In this document: piece by piece, positions 12,354 to 19,662 of the stretch
Layout: each line of letters begins with the position of its first letter
Numbering within the stretch: the stretch's first letter is position 1
Source: a virus
Virus record (IMG/VR): IMGVR_UViG_3300006175_000029
Location: 1-24,038 of that record
Direction: 5' to 3' (one strand)
Length of the DNA: 24,038 nt
Notes under the pieces: model-generated
Databases searched by the model: none
What the model saw: the letters and a program-made list of their open reading frames with translations, nothing else
Told to the model about the DNA's origin: nothing
Program-made: the position numbers and the translations under genes

Positions 12354-14372
12354 TTACGGCAGCGTTCCTGGCCTAATTGCTACTCCCCACACTAGCAGGT
12401 TATCCGTACCATTGCCAGTGAAGAAGTTGTTGAAGCCTTGTGCCACTTGGACTTCTGGGAAGGCCGGCACAAGGCCAAGATTGAATGTCGCCCACACACG
12501 CCACCAACCATTGCCCACACTCTGGCTACCAGTCGAGATAATCGTGGCAGATCCAGTGTGCTGTGTTAGCCCAACAAAGGAACCATCCGTTATGCTGAAG
12601 ATGGCGCCGATGGTACTGGTGAAGAAGCCTGGGTCATAGGCGACAAGCACTGGGTTCAAGCTGCCGGTTCCTGCGTGGAAATAACCGGACATGGTGTTGA
12701 CGCCGGTCGATCCCCCAGCAGCTGCAGTAGCAGTAATCCGGTGGCGATTATTATTCCCATCCACCGTGAGCTTCGCTGCTGTACCACCGCCCAATGGGTC
12801 AGTGCCAGCCGCTGCTGTCAGTGTAGCATTGGTCGTGCTCCACCCCGACGCTAGCCCAGCACCGGCTGGGTCTAGGTTCGGGGACGGCTCAATGCAATAA
12901 TAGTAGATCTTCCCGCTAGTGAGCCCAGAGCTTAGGTTTATAGTAACTGCCGTCGTGCTGGGGGCGGAGGCCATACTCGCATTGGAAGAGGTCGAGCTGG
13001 TGTTCGGCGTGCAGACCGGCGCATAGGTATAGGCCACAGCGAATGTCAGGGTGCACGCTGTTGGCGCTCCCGTCCCCGTCGTGATGATGCCAGCGGTGTC
13101 GTCACCTGCCACAGAGGGACTACTGCCGCATGAACTCACCGATGGGGTAAAACCGCGGCTGGATACGTGGCTACCGGGATATTGCGACAATGCCGACACA
13201 CCAGACACGGTGTTCGCTATATCCCCAAGGTTCGACCCCATGTGCGGCTGCACGACGCTTTGCGTGAAAGCATCAGCAAACAGATTGGTGGTATCAGTTA
13301 TCGCTACATTACGTTCGTTGATGGTCGACGAGGCGCCGAGGGAGCAGCTGGTACAGGTATAGAACGGCGCACCATCAACGCCCCAGGTATTGCCAGACAT
13401 CTGCACATTATCAGAGCCAAGGAAGGCTACATCGGTCGTACCACCGAAGTTAACGGCGTGCCCGGTGTTTCCAACGATGGAGGCACTGACATTGTTTAGC
13501 TTAAGGCAACCGATCTGGTCGCACATATTCCCGGTGATAGTAATCTCACCGCTGTTCTCAATGACTATACCCCAAGGGGCATCCTCGAAGCGATCGCCTA
13601 CAATCTGGACAGAGGCTGCGCCGTTTAAGTAGATCGCTGACCCGGCGGAGTTACCATTTGCAACGACAACGAAGTCATTGTGCGGGCCGTACACCTCATC
13701 CGAAACAAACCCGCCGTTACTAAAATCCCCACGAATTCCGCGATCGGTCTGGCCATAGAACAGGTTATCGTGGATATGTGCCAGCTGTGAGAAGACGGCC
13801 GTATGTCCTGCGATGCTGCCATTTGAGAACCTGTCAACGCCGTATTTGCACCAGAATAGGTTATTGTGGTCGATCTCGACACTGGTTGCATTCAGCGCAT
13901 TGATGTTATTGAATGTCGGACTAGAGCCGAAGTTACACCAGATATCAAGCCCGCGGATTACGTCACTATCCTGAAGCGCGAAGAACGCCTGACCCGCGGA
14001 GAATGATCCATTGTTGGGGCATTGAACGATGACCTGGCCATTGCTTTGCTGTGGCCCATTTGAGCCAGGGTTCGAGATATTGCTGGTCCCTTCGATAATC
14101 CGAAACGGGGGCACATTGATTTGCGAACAGACCTGCCAGGTGCCAGCAGCCATCTTCACCGGCTGGCGTCCAACCAAGGCATTGTTGATCGTGGTAACGT
14201 CGGCGGATGTGTTGGTGGGATAGATCACATTCCATCCCGCCATCCATTGGCTCAGCGTGTGCGAATTGCCCTGCGGCGACGTCACCGTTATTCCAGATCC
14301 TACGCCGGTCTGCGCATAGGCGCTCGATAGGACGCAGAACAACAGGAAGGCCGAGAGCAGGTATCTCTTCAT
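12354..14372 (-). CDS. Beta-helix adhesin / tailspike-like protein with signal peptide
   Basis: A 672-residue protein. Residues 1-20 are a Sec signal peptide (KR, then LLSAFLLFCVLSS, cleavage after AYA). Residues about 60-380 have repeated short strands with Asn and Gly turns (IDHNNLFW, IHDNLFYG, IVGDRFEDA, ITGNMCDQ, IVGNTGHA), a right-handed parallel beta-helix of the pectate-lyase fold. Residues about 410-500 form a Ser/Thr-rich Cys-containing module. The rest, with NGWWRVWATF and NLLVWGVAIRPG, resembles lectin-like adhesin ends of tail fibres. Function: receptor binding or glycan degradation. A signal peptide is unusual for a virion protein. Confidence 0.8.
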   Translation of the reverse strand: MKRYLLSAFLLFCVLSSAYAQTGVGSGITVTSPQGNSHTLSQWMAGWNVIYPTNTSADVTTINNALVGRQPVKMAAGTWQVCSQINVPPFRIIEGTSNISNPGSNGPQQSNGQVIVQCPNNGSFSAGQAFFALQDSDVIRGLDIWCNFGSSPTFNNINALNATSVEIDHNNLFWCKYGVDRFSNGSIAGHTAVFSQLAHIHDNLFYGQTDRGIRGDFSNGGFVSDEVYGPHNDFVVVANGNSAGSAIYLNGAASVQIVGDRFEDAPWGIVIENSGEITITGNMCDQIGCLKLNNVSASIVGNTGHAVNFGGTTDVAFLGSDNVQMSGNTWGVDGAPFYTCTSCSLGASSTINERNVAITDTTNLFADAFTQSVVQPHMGSNLGDIANTVSGVSALSQYPGSHVSSRGFTPSVSSCGSSPSVAGDDTAGIITTGTGAPTACTLTFAVAYTYAPVCTPNTSSTSSNASMASAPSTTAVTINLSSGLTSGKIYYYCIEPSPNLDPAGAGLASGWSTTNATLTAAAGTDPLGGGTAAKLTVDGNNNRHRITATAAAGGSTGVNTMSGYFHAGTGSLNPVLVAYDPGFFTSTIGAIFSITDGSFVGLTQHTGSATIISTGSQSVGNGWWRVWATFNLGLVPAFPEVQVAQGFNNFFTGNGTDNLLVWGVAIRPGTLP

Positions 14373-14632
14373 GAGAGGCGGATCATCAAGAAATTGCCGT
14401 TCCTATAAATGCCTCCAACAGGCACACCGCCTGTCCCAGCAGCGGTGTCATTGTCGTAACTTGGCGAAGAAGCCAGCGTCACACTCCCGGGGAGATTGAG
14501 GTACGACACAATGACATCTTCCATTAACTGTCGCAGGCGGGCCGCAGTGATCGCCCCACTTGGCTGTCCAGATGCCAGGACGTTATCCGCCTCCGCAGTT
14601 AGGTTGAGCGTGGTTTGAACGTTTCCGGCCAT
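14369..14632 (-). CDS. Small virion-like protein (87 aa)
   Basis: The C-terminus DNDTAAGTGGVPVGGIYRNG followed by NFLMIRLS is a pattern seen at the ends of small phage structural and fibre-associated proteins. The N-terminal part contains a helix AARLRQLMEDVIVSYLNL. It ends in an ATGA overlap with the adhesin start, so it may be a partner such as a connector or chaperone. AAGGAG lies four bases before ATG. Exact role unknown. Confidence 0.6.
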   Translation of the reverse strand: MAGNVQTTLNLTAEADNVLASGQPSGAITAARLRQLMEDVIVSYLNLPGSVTLASSPSYDNDTAAGTGGVPVGGIYRNGNFLMIRLS

Positions 14633-14660
14633 CGGACTCCTTGGGAACTAAAGGAACGGT

Positions 14661-15215
14661 TCAAAAGCCGCGCATCCGGAGATGTTCCTCCTGGGTGAAC
14701 CACGCAAGGACTGAGTACCGCACGCCAGAGCGTATTGGCGGTACTTCGTGTTTGAATGCCCGGCTGTTGGGGAACGCCACCAAGGTACCGGTCATCGGCG
14801 ATATCGTCATGCCGCGCTCGGGGAACGTCAGTTCGCCACCCTGATAATCTGTACCACAGGTGTTCAGGTATAGATTGCAGGTGTGGGAGCGGTGCGGTGT
14901 GTGGTTGGGACCACCCTCATCCGTGCAGTTATCGCAATGCGGCTCACAGAAATCGCCAGGGAAACTGGCTTTCAGTATGCAGTATTCTAGATGGACGAAT
15001 TGCTGGAAGACGCCGCGCACCAACTGCGTCATCTCGTCGCGGTACACCCGCAACGTGGCCAAGGCCGGTGGGTATATCGCCTCCCATGCTGGGATCTCGA
15101 TACGATTATCGGCAACCTTGTTGAGATATCTTTCGGACTGCAGCTTCATCGGCCAGATCAGGTCGTCACACAGCGACGCGGACAGAAAGTCCGAGCGAAC
15201 AAGAACATCGTTCAT
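14661..15215 (-). CDS. 2-oxoglutarate/Fe(II)-dependent oxygenase (prolyl hydroxylase-like) 1
   Basis: A 184-residue protein (ATG at 15215; a TTG one codon upstream is an alternative). The double-stranded beta-helix metal site is visible: His93-x-Asp95 in EPHCDN and distal His156 in AFKHEV, with Arg166 in GVRYS to bind 2-oxoglutarate. LYLNTCGTDYQGGELTFPE is the typical P4Hc core strand. It should hydroxylate a protein, nucleotide or small-molecule substrate using O2. It lies 16 bases downstream of a second oxygenase of the same family, with only partial similarity. Confidence 0.88.
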   Translation of the reverse strand: MNDVLVRSDFLSASLCDDLIWPMKLQSERYLNKVADNRIEIPAWEAIYPPALATLRVYRDEMTQLVRGVFQQFVHLEYCILKASFPGDFCEPHCDNCTDEGGPNHTPHRSHTCNLYLNTCGTDYQGGELTFPERGMTISPMTGTLVAFPNSRAFKHEVPPIRSGVRYSVLAWFTQEEHLRMRGF

Positions 15216-15231
15216 CAATCGCAGCGACCTT

Positions 15232-15783
15232 TCAAAGTACGACTCCTACCAAGGGATCTTGATGAGCTCGATTGCGCGTAAACCATGCGGGCGACGTGTA
15301 GCGTGCGCCACCTCGTGTGGCCTCGACTCCATGGCGAGTTACGGCAGGAAACAATATAAGGGAGCCTTGCACCGGCTGATAATATTCATTTGTCTCAGGG
15401 AAATATATCCGCCCACCTTCATAATCGCTATTAAGGTAAATGACCCCCGCCCACTCACGCCACGGTGTCGCGTTCGGGGAGCCATCTGGGTGGCGATCAT
15501 CCTGATGCGGACTCATGGCCTCTGTAGTCCAGCGCACTATTTGGATGGTGTCTGGGTACATCTGTTGGCGGGCGGCTTCACTAGCGGCGATTGTCTCCCG
15601 ATTGCGCCAACTCTGCATAATTCGTCGCGTCTGAATTTCGCTTTCAGGAAAGCTGGTGATGAACATCACCCGGTGGTCGAAGAACGGGTCACCGTAGACA
15701 TGGGCATTAGCACACCATCTGTCATAGGCTTCAATAACTGTGCGGCATTCGTCCGGACTGGCAAACTGTGCAATCTCGATCAT
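15232..15783 (-). CDS. 2-oxoglutarate/Fe(II)-dependent oxygenase (prolyl hydroxylase-like) 2
   Basis: A 183-residue protein. His93-x-Asp95 in SPHQDD, His151 in VTRHGVE and Arg161 in GARYTSP are the iron and 2-oxoglutarate ligands. AGVIYLNSDYEGGRIYFPE is the core strand pair. The ligand spacing nearly equals that of the next oxygenase, suggesting an ancient duplication or the recruitment of two related enzymes. Its start overlaps the stop of the DUF6065 gene as ATGA. Product unknown; tandem hydroxylases in a virion-adhesin operon suggest modification of a phage or host surface polymer. Confidence 0.88.
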   Translation of the reverse strand: MIEIAQFASPDECRTVIEAYDRWCANAHVYGDPFFDHRVMFITSFPESEIQTRRIMQSWRNRETIAASEAARQQMYPDTIQIVRWTTEAMSPHQDDRHPDGSPNATPWREWAGVIYLNSDYEGGRIYFPETNEYYQPVQGSLILFPAVTRHGVEATRGGARYTSPAWFTRNRAHQDPLVGVVL

Positions 15784-16514
15784 GCCAGGCTCCCACGTTT
15801 ATCTATAGGAGCTTTCAGCCGCACCCTGTTGGTATGCGCCAAATCTGTCTTCTGCCCATCGGCATATCGGCCGACGAAATAATCCTTATCCCAAGGATCT
15901 TTGATCGCAGTCGGATCGCCTTGTGCAAGAAGATCCCGCATCCTGGTACGACGCTCACGCCAAGCATTATGCTGCGCAGAAAACTGCTGGTCGTCAGTTA
16001 TGTTACGAATGACTGGCTGTACATTATCCTGCACATTGGCATGGATTACGCATATCTGCGCATAAGGCTCCCCAGCACTCCAAGCCACCCGACCAGGACG
16101 AGTGAACTTGTAGTTCATGGTGAATGTGTAGGGTAGCCAGTCGCTCTCGACGATGCCGGTCATTGGCGCCACACCATCCTTGAACTGGTTGGTGGGGCCG
16201 GTGATCAGCAAGTGGTACCCGGGCGGTGTGCGGAAGATGTAGGAAACGTCGAGCGTCAGGATGCCGGTGGCAAAATTGCTTTGAGCTTGGTAGAACGGAT
16301 CACCCTTGATTATTCTGACATCAGGTAGGCCGGGACCTCCTGTCCATTCGGCTATAACGTCGCACGGCATGAGGACTTGCCACCCGTACGTATTGGCGAT
16401 GGTGAGGGGCAAACACCGGTAGGCATGCCGGTTCTGGTCCATCCAGTCGCGCTCGCTCGGAGCTGGCACCAATTCTTGTGGATTATTCGTAACGGCGAGT
16501 GCTTCGAGAAGCAT
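15780..16514 (-). CDS. DUF6065 family protein
   Basis: A 244-residue protein. PAPSERDWMDQNRHAYRCLPL, IANTYGWQVLMPCDV, IFRTPPGYHLLITGPTNQFKD and MTGIVESDWLPYTFTMNYKF with TRPGRVAWSAGEP are strongly characteristic of DUF6065. Its function is unestablished; the family is strand-rich and often occurs near oxygenases or glycan-related genes in my recollection. Here it heads the operon that continues through two 2OG oxygenases to the adhesin and sulfotransferase, with overlaps or very short gaps. AGGATTCTG before the ATG is the likely ribosome site. It starts about 80 bases after the terminator element. Confidence 0.8.
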   Translation of the reverse strand: MLLEALAVTNNPQELVPAPSERDWMDQNRHAYRCLPLTIANTYGWQVLMPCDVIAEWTGGPGLPDVRIIKGDPFYQAQSNFATGILTLDVSYIFRTPPGYHLLITGPTNQFKDGVAPMTGIVESDWLPYTFTMNYKFTRPGRVAWSAGEPYAQICVIHANVQDNVQPVIRNITDDQQFSAQHNAWRERRTRMRDLLAQGDPTAIKDPWDKDYFVGRYADGQKTDLAHTNRVRLKAPIDKRGSLA

Positions 16515-16597
16515 CAGAATCCTGTTGCGTGGGGAGGGCAGTCCAGTTATAAGGGCAGGGCGGGCCAGGGCGGTCCCCGGGCTCGCAGGTACTCTTG

Positions 16598-16645
16598 AAA
16601 ACCCCCACTTGGGGGCAGGTTTTCGCCATCCTGCCCCCGTTTTTT
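16598..16645. terminator. Back-to-back terminator with mutually exclusive hairpins
   Basis: GGGGGCAGG (16611-16619) pairs with CCTGCCCCC (16630-16638), followed on the plus strand by G and six T: a strong plus terminator. On the minus strand the same CCCCC block can instead pair with GGGGG (16602-16606 with 16611-16615, loop four) and is followed by TTTT (16601-16598), a minus terminator. The two minus-strand folds cannot form together, as in terminator/antiterminator pairs. It closes the 16652-17948 genes and precedes the DUF6065 unit. A TATAAC at 16551-16546 (minus) is a weak promoter candidate. Confidence 0.7.
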
Positions 16646-16651
16646 CAGTAA

Positions 16652-17011
16652 TTACGGCCCGGGCGGCGGAGTGACGACCTTATCGGCAGGAGCGCCGAGG
16701 GCCAGGGTTAGGACCTTCGCCTCATGCGACGGGCCGAGGGTCACGGTGACATCCTCAGAGACGCCGGTAAGGGTATCCACACCCGGGGTCGGATCGCCTT
16801 CAGCAGTAACCGAAATCCGCCCAGTGCCTGGCGCTACCGTCTGTACAGCCGCACTCATGCCGTCAGCAGCGACCACAACAGTCAGCACGGTCTCATCCGA
16901 ACTTGCCCAGATCGGCACACCGAACAGTGGGGCAGCGACCCCAGCAGAATCAGCAGCCGAGAGCGCTACGGAGGGATAGAATTGGTCAGTCGTTAGTGTA
17001 GCCATTGACAT
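16652..17011 (-). CDS. Ig-like domain virion protein
   Basis: A 119-residue protein. LTVVVAADGMSAAVQTVAPGTGR followed by ISVTAEGD (two short blocks) and VSEDVTVTLGPSHEAKVLTL are typical of a bacterial Ig-like (BIG2-type) fold in phage decoration and tail proteins. The C-terminus is proline-rich. Such domains decorate capsids or tails and bind carbohydrate weakly. AAGGAG is four to five bases before ATG, and the start overlaps the previous stop by one base. It lies immediately upstream of the terminator element. Confidence 0.72.
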   Translation of the reverse strand: MSMATLTTDQFYPSVALSAADSAGVAAPLFGVPIWASSDETVLTVVVAADGMSAAVQTVAPGTGRISVTAEGDPTPGVDTLTGVSEDVTVTLGPSHEAKVLTLALGAPADKVVTPPPGP

Positions 17012-17400
17012 TACTCCTTAGGTTTATCCGCAGCAGCCCCTAGCCCGACACTTAAACGGCTGGCCTCTTGCGAGAACACACCAACCGCCGCCTGCAGATC
17101 GGCTGCCTCACCCTGCAGTTCGGTAAACTGAGAATTAACGATCGTGACTTTTGGTAGTGATGGGTAACCATCCTCTTCCAACGCAGTGCGTGCCGTGAGC
17201 GTAGAATCCAAGTTGTTTATTACTGCTTGGATGAGACCACGGCGCCTCTCACGCTTCTGCACCACATCAGAAAGCTCGGCGTGCAGTTCGTCAGAGATCG
17301 ACACATTAAGCAGATCATGCATACCGCGGATCTGCGGTGCGAGTACTTCGAGCGCCGCACTAAGTTCAGCGCGCAGCTCGGGATTTACGTCGTCCGCCAT
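17011..17400 (-). CDS. Hypothetical helical protein (129 aa)
   Basis: Begins MADDVNPELRAELSAALEVL. It is largely helical, with an RERRRGLIQAVINNLDS segment and later an ELQGEAADLQAAVGVFSQEA helix. It has no signal or membrane segment. GAGGA lies eight bases before the ATG. The start lies 35 bases inside the 3' end of the previous gene. Coiled-coil character fits a structural or assembly protein, but no family is recognised. Confidence 0.65.
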   Translation of the reverse strand: MADDVNPELRAELSAALEVLAPQIRGMHDLLNVSISDELHAELSDVVQKRERRRGLIQAVINNLDSTLTARTALEEDGYPSLPKVTIVNSQFTELQGEAADLQAAVGVFSQEASRLSVGLGAAADKPKE

Positions 17401-17587
17401 GATTATTTCCTCGTGGGATAAAGACGTGGTAGTGCCCGAGGCTGTCGCGCGAGAGACAGCTACCCGAGCCGAAGTACCCCAGCTCTTCTAGGTCGGCGAG
17501 CTTCTCCTGCGCCTTAGCCTGGCGTTCCTCTGGCGTTTCGTCGCGCGTCTGTCGGCAGCTCAGACAGCCACAACCTCTATTACGCAT
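17366..17587 (-). CDS. Small cysteine-containing protein (73 aa)
   Basis: Starts MRNRGCGCLSCRQTRDETPE, with CxCxxC near the N-terminus and one more Cys around residue 44. A charged helix and then SLGHYHVFIPRG follow, and the end is basic (RRKSRAAR). Both ends overlap neighbours (8 bases with the iron permease gene, 35 with the next), so it is translationally linked to them. A metal-binding role is possible from the Cys cluster; no family recognised. Confidence 0.55.
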   Translation of the reverse strand: MRNRGCGCLSCRQTRDETPEERQAKAQEKLADLEELGYFGSGSCLSRDSLGHYHVFIPRGNNHGGRRKSRAAR

Positions 17588-17948
17588 GGGGGTTCTCGTC
17601 GGAGATTTGGTCGAAATCTAACTTCAACTGCTCCAGCTGGCGCTCGGTGAGCTTTTCCAGCCGTATCATGCGATTATGCGCGTGCTCGTTAGCCCGGATT
17701 AATTCATCCAGCTTTAAGTTTATCTCGAGCGTGTCGCGGTTTTGGGTGTTTTGCAGCAGGAAGATCATGAGGTACGTGGCGATAGTCGTGCCGGTATTGA
17801 TCAAGAGCTGCCAGGTATCGGAGTAATTGAAGATCGGGCCGGTGATGCCCCAGACAATAACTATCGTAACTCCGATAGCGAAGGAGCGTGCGTGGCCTAG
17901 CTGCGTCGCACAGAAGCGAGCAACCCGACCGAACCAAGCGTCCACCAT
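17580..17948 (-). CDS. Low-affinity iron permease-family membrane protein
   Basis: A 122-residue protein. GHARSFAIGVTIVIVWGITG (first membrane helix, residues about 22-40) and SDTWQLLINTGTTIATYLMIF (second, about 43-64) precede QNTQNRDTLEINLKLDELI, the family signature. HNRMIRLEKLTERQLEQL continues as a cytoplasmic helix. The PF04120-type family is widespread in proteobacteria and annotated as low-affinity iron permease, although transport by small members is unproven. Phage copies are uncommon in my experience. GGAGGAG lies upstream. The terminator at 17983-18016 lies 35 bases ahead, so initiation or read-through is unclear. Confidence 0.85.
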   Translation of the reverse strand: MVDAWFGRVARFCATQLGHARSFAIGVTIVIVWGITGPIFNYSDTWQLLINTGTTIATYLMIFLLQNTQNRDTLEINLKLDELIRANEHAHNRMIRLEKLTERQLEQLKLDFDQISDENPHA

Positions 17949-17982
17949 TGCATATGAACTCCTCCCCGCTTCAGAAAAGAAC

Positions 17983-18016
17983 GGCGGTCATGCAATCCAA
18001 GCAAGGCATGACCGCC
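17983..18016 (-). terminator. Intrinsic terminator, minus strand
   Basis: GGCGGTCATGC (17983-17993) is perfectly complementary to GCATGACCGCC (18006-18016), 11 pairs with a 12-base loop. On the minus strand it is followed by GTTCTTTTCTG. It ends transcription from the 18104-20269 genes. Two further hairpins precede it: ACCAGT/ACTGGT (18043-18061) and CAGGAC/GTCCTG (18099-18115, over the stop codon). The 155-base gap otherwise shows nothing. Confidence 0.75.
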
Positions 18017-18103
18017 AAGTTTGAACTAGGGAGGAAACGTCAACCAGTGTAACCGACTGGTCAGCGGGTGTGCGGCCGCGAGACCCTCACACGACGGACA
18101 GGA

Positions 18104-18394
18104 CTAGTCGTCCTGAATTTCGTCCAGCTTGTTCGCTACCATGCGGGCAAACAGAGTTGGAGATAACCCCTCTTGCGAGAAGTGGGTATAGAGATCCTGG
18201 TGTTCAATCAGAACTTGATGGATCGCTTCCGCTAGGTTTACCTGATTGGTCTGCACTGCTGGCGAGAACCATCGGATTAACCCCTTTATCGAAGTAGCAG
18301 ATTGCATCACCAAACTTTGGGCCTGAGATGGAAGGGAGAATAGGAAGAGTGCGTATGTATGGAGGAATTTCGCCATTTCTGCGCGGGTAACCAT
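18104..18394 (-). CDS. Hypothetical protein (96 aa) overlapping the HTH gene
   Basis: The C-terminal 55 residues look clearly coding (VNLAEAIHQVLIEHQDLYTH, then LSPTLFARMVANKLDEIQDD). The first 40 share 191 bases with the end of the HTH frame, in the +1 frame relative to it. No good ribosome site precedes the ATG at 18394. Codons in the overlap have more G/C in third position here (roughly half) than in the HTH frame (roughly two fifths, hand count). So this frame may be the main one, or the C-terminal part of a frameshifted HTH protein. Confidence 0.55.
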   Translation of the reverse strand: MVTRAEMAKFLHTYALFLFSLPSQAQSLVMQSATSIKGLIRWFSPAVQTNQVNLAEAIHQVLIEHQDLYTHFSQEGLSPTLFARMVANKLDEIQDD

Positions 18395-18767
18395 TCGGGC
18401 TGGTGTGATTGGTCTGTTGCGGCTCTGGTTTCGTCTGCGGTTTCTTCGATTTGGGCGGCTTCGATCCCGTACCCAATTCAGTGGCCCGCCTGCCTACTGT
18501 GGACTTGCTCACGCCCATGATCTCGGCAATGCTAGCAACGCTATGTCCGGCCAGTTCGACCAGCTCGGCATCACGAGCAGGAAACTGTGCAGGAATTCGC
18601 TTGACCTCGTAGCCCATTTTGGCCAGGCGCTTGCGGACGGAGTCGTTGCTGATCCTGATCTGCTTATTGCGCAAGCGCCGACCGATGTCCGCAACGGAGG
18701 CTGTCGGTTCGGCTTCTTTGATCTCTCGTATCTTTGGGTCGGCGACCGTATAATCAACCCGATGCAC
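18204..18767 (-). CDS. Helix-turn-helix protein with overprinted C-terminus (187 aa)
   Basis: Residues about 20-50 (SVADIGRRLRNKQIRISNDS then VRKRLAKMG) form one helix-turn-helix. Residues about 68-95 (AELVELAGHSVASIAEIMGV then SKSTVGRRATELG) form a second, strongly typical one. Such tandem HTH segments suggest a DNA-binding regulator. A Lys/Pro/Gln linker follows, and the last 65 residues have poor coding character where the other frame overlaps. Start GTG at 18767, with no strong ribosome site and a 14-base overlap with the preceding gene. The N-terminal half is well supported; the C-terminus is doubtful. Confidence 0.6.
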   Translation of the reverse strand: MHRVDYTVADPKIREIKEAEPTASVADIGRRLRNKQIRISNDSVRKRLAKMGYEVKRIPAQFPARDAELVELAGHSVASIAEIMGVSKSTVGRRATELGTGSKPPKSKKPQTKPEPQQTNHTSPNGYPRRNGEIPPYIRTLPILPSISGPKFGDAICYFDKGVNPMVLASSADQSGKPSGSDPSSSD

Positions 18768-19179
18768 GGCGTTGTCCCAGTGGTTCGCGGAGGGGCTGAC
18801 GGAGCGGCTGTGGGGCCGCCTTAACGGGTGGTGCCGGAGTTGCTGGCAGGGAACCTGGGCGGTAGTCGGCCAGCCCTAGCGCCTCATTCTGAGCCCGCAC
18901 CTTCTGTTGCATGACAGCAGCCTGTTTCGCCTCCTCGCGCTTTGCGTCTTCGCGCTGCTGGAAGGCTGCATCCTCAGCCCTGTGCATGCGCTCCTCGAGC
19001 TTGGCGCGGGCATCTTCCGGCGTACCCACTTTCGGCGGAACTTTAATCGGGCTGTCGGTGTGGGCCATGACCCAAGGGTTCTTCAGGAACTTCTCGGGCA
19101 CCGGATCTCCCGGATCGAAGAGCTCCTGCTCCTCATAGGAGGTGCCGCTATAATGGCACTTATGTAAGAAGGTCGGCAT
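18754..19179 (-). CDS. Hypothetical coiled-coil protein (141 aa)
   Basis: ATG at 19179 is preferred over ATG at 19185, because GAGG sits six bases before it. The N-terminal part (MPTFLHKCHYSG, FLKNPWVMAHTDSP) looks like a small globular domain. Then a long charged helix (LEERMHRAEDAAFQQREDAK) and an Ala/Pro-rich tail follow. It overlaps both neighbours. Composition and position near capsid genes are compatible with an internal or assembly protein. No family recognised. Confidence 0.62.
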   Translation of the reverse strand: MPTFLHKCHYSGTSYEEQELFDPGDPVPEKFLKNPWVMAHTDSPIKVPPKVGTPEDARAKLEERMHRAEDAAFQQREDAKREEAKQAAVMQQKVRAQNEALGLADYRPGSLPATPAPPVKAAPQPLRQPLREPLGQRRASG

Positions 19180-19576
19180 CGTCATCCTCTTTCGCTAGCC
19201 AGCCGTTGCCTAGACCGTCACTGGCGATCTCACCCAATTGGCGAAACGCGCCGTAACATGCAACGTCTGCTGTGTCCTCGTCACCGAGGCGCATATCCTT
19301 CAGGCGCTGGTCTGCCGTGCGCCCCAACCGCTCGATCAGCTCCAGGGCTCGCTGCATGCGCTTGAATTGTACGTCGTGTGGAATTTCTGGCAGGCGCCAG
19401 GTCTCGAGCGCGCGGTAGAAGCGCATAATCGTGTCGATCGCCTGCTCGGTGTCCTTGGCTACCTGGAGTAGTTTGGGGTTTAGGGCTAGAAGCGGAATTA
19501 GCGAGTCGAGCACATTATTCAATGTGTCGATCACCAAGCTCGCCTGTACCTTCAGGGCTTCGGTCGTTTTTTCCAT
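19160..19576 (-). CDS. Hypothetical helical protein (138 aa)
   Basis: The start is ATG at 19576, because GGAGGG ends seven bases before it; six upstream in-frame codons contain that ribosome site. The product starts MEKTTEALKVQASLVIDTLN and is helical throughout, with hydrophobic faces (LDSLIPLLALNPKLLQVA, MQRALELIERLGRTADQR). It is acidic at the C-terminus. No family recognised. Its end overlaps the next gene start by 20 bases. The gap 19577-19662 upstream holds no clear gene. Confidence 0.65.
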   Translation of the reverse strand: MEKTTEALKVQASLVIDTLNNVLDSLIPLLALNPKLLQVAKDTEQAIDTIMRFYRALETWRLPEIPHDVQFKRMQRALELIERLGRTADQRLKDMRLGDEDTADVACYGAFRQLGEIASDGLGNGWLAKEDDDADLLT

Positions 19577-19662
19577 GGGCAAACCCTCCTGCACGGAAGG
19601 CTACGCCCAGAGATTTGCGCCTGAAAAGTGGGCGCTGTGAGTTATCCACTCAATCCACAAGG

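Noticed and set aside
14860-15882. A 340-codon plus-strand frame opposite the two oxygenases
   Set aside because: Both oxygenases have complete metal ligands on the minus strand. The plus frame shows no domain and no ribosome site.
19642-19650. TTATCCACT, eight of nine matches to a DnaA box
   Set aside because: A single near match, with only a partial ATCCACAA nearby, in a gap between late genes. No cluster or AT-rich region supports a replication origin.
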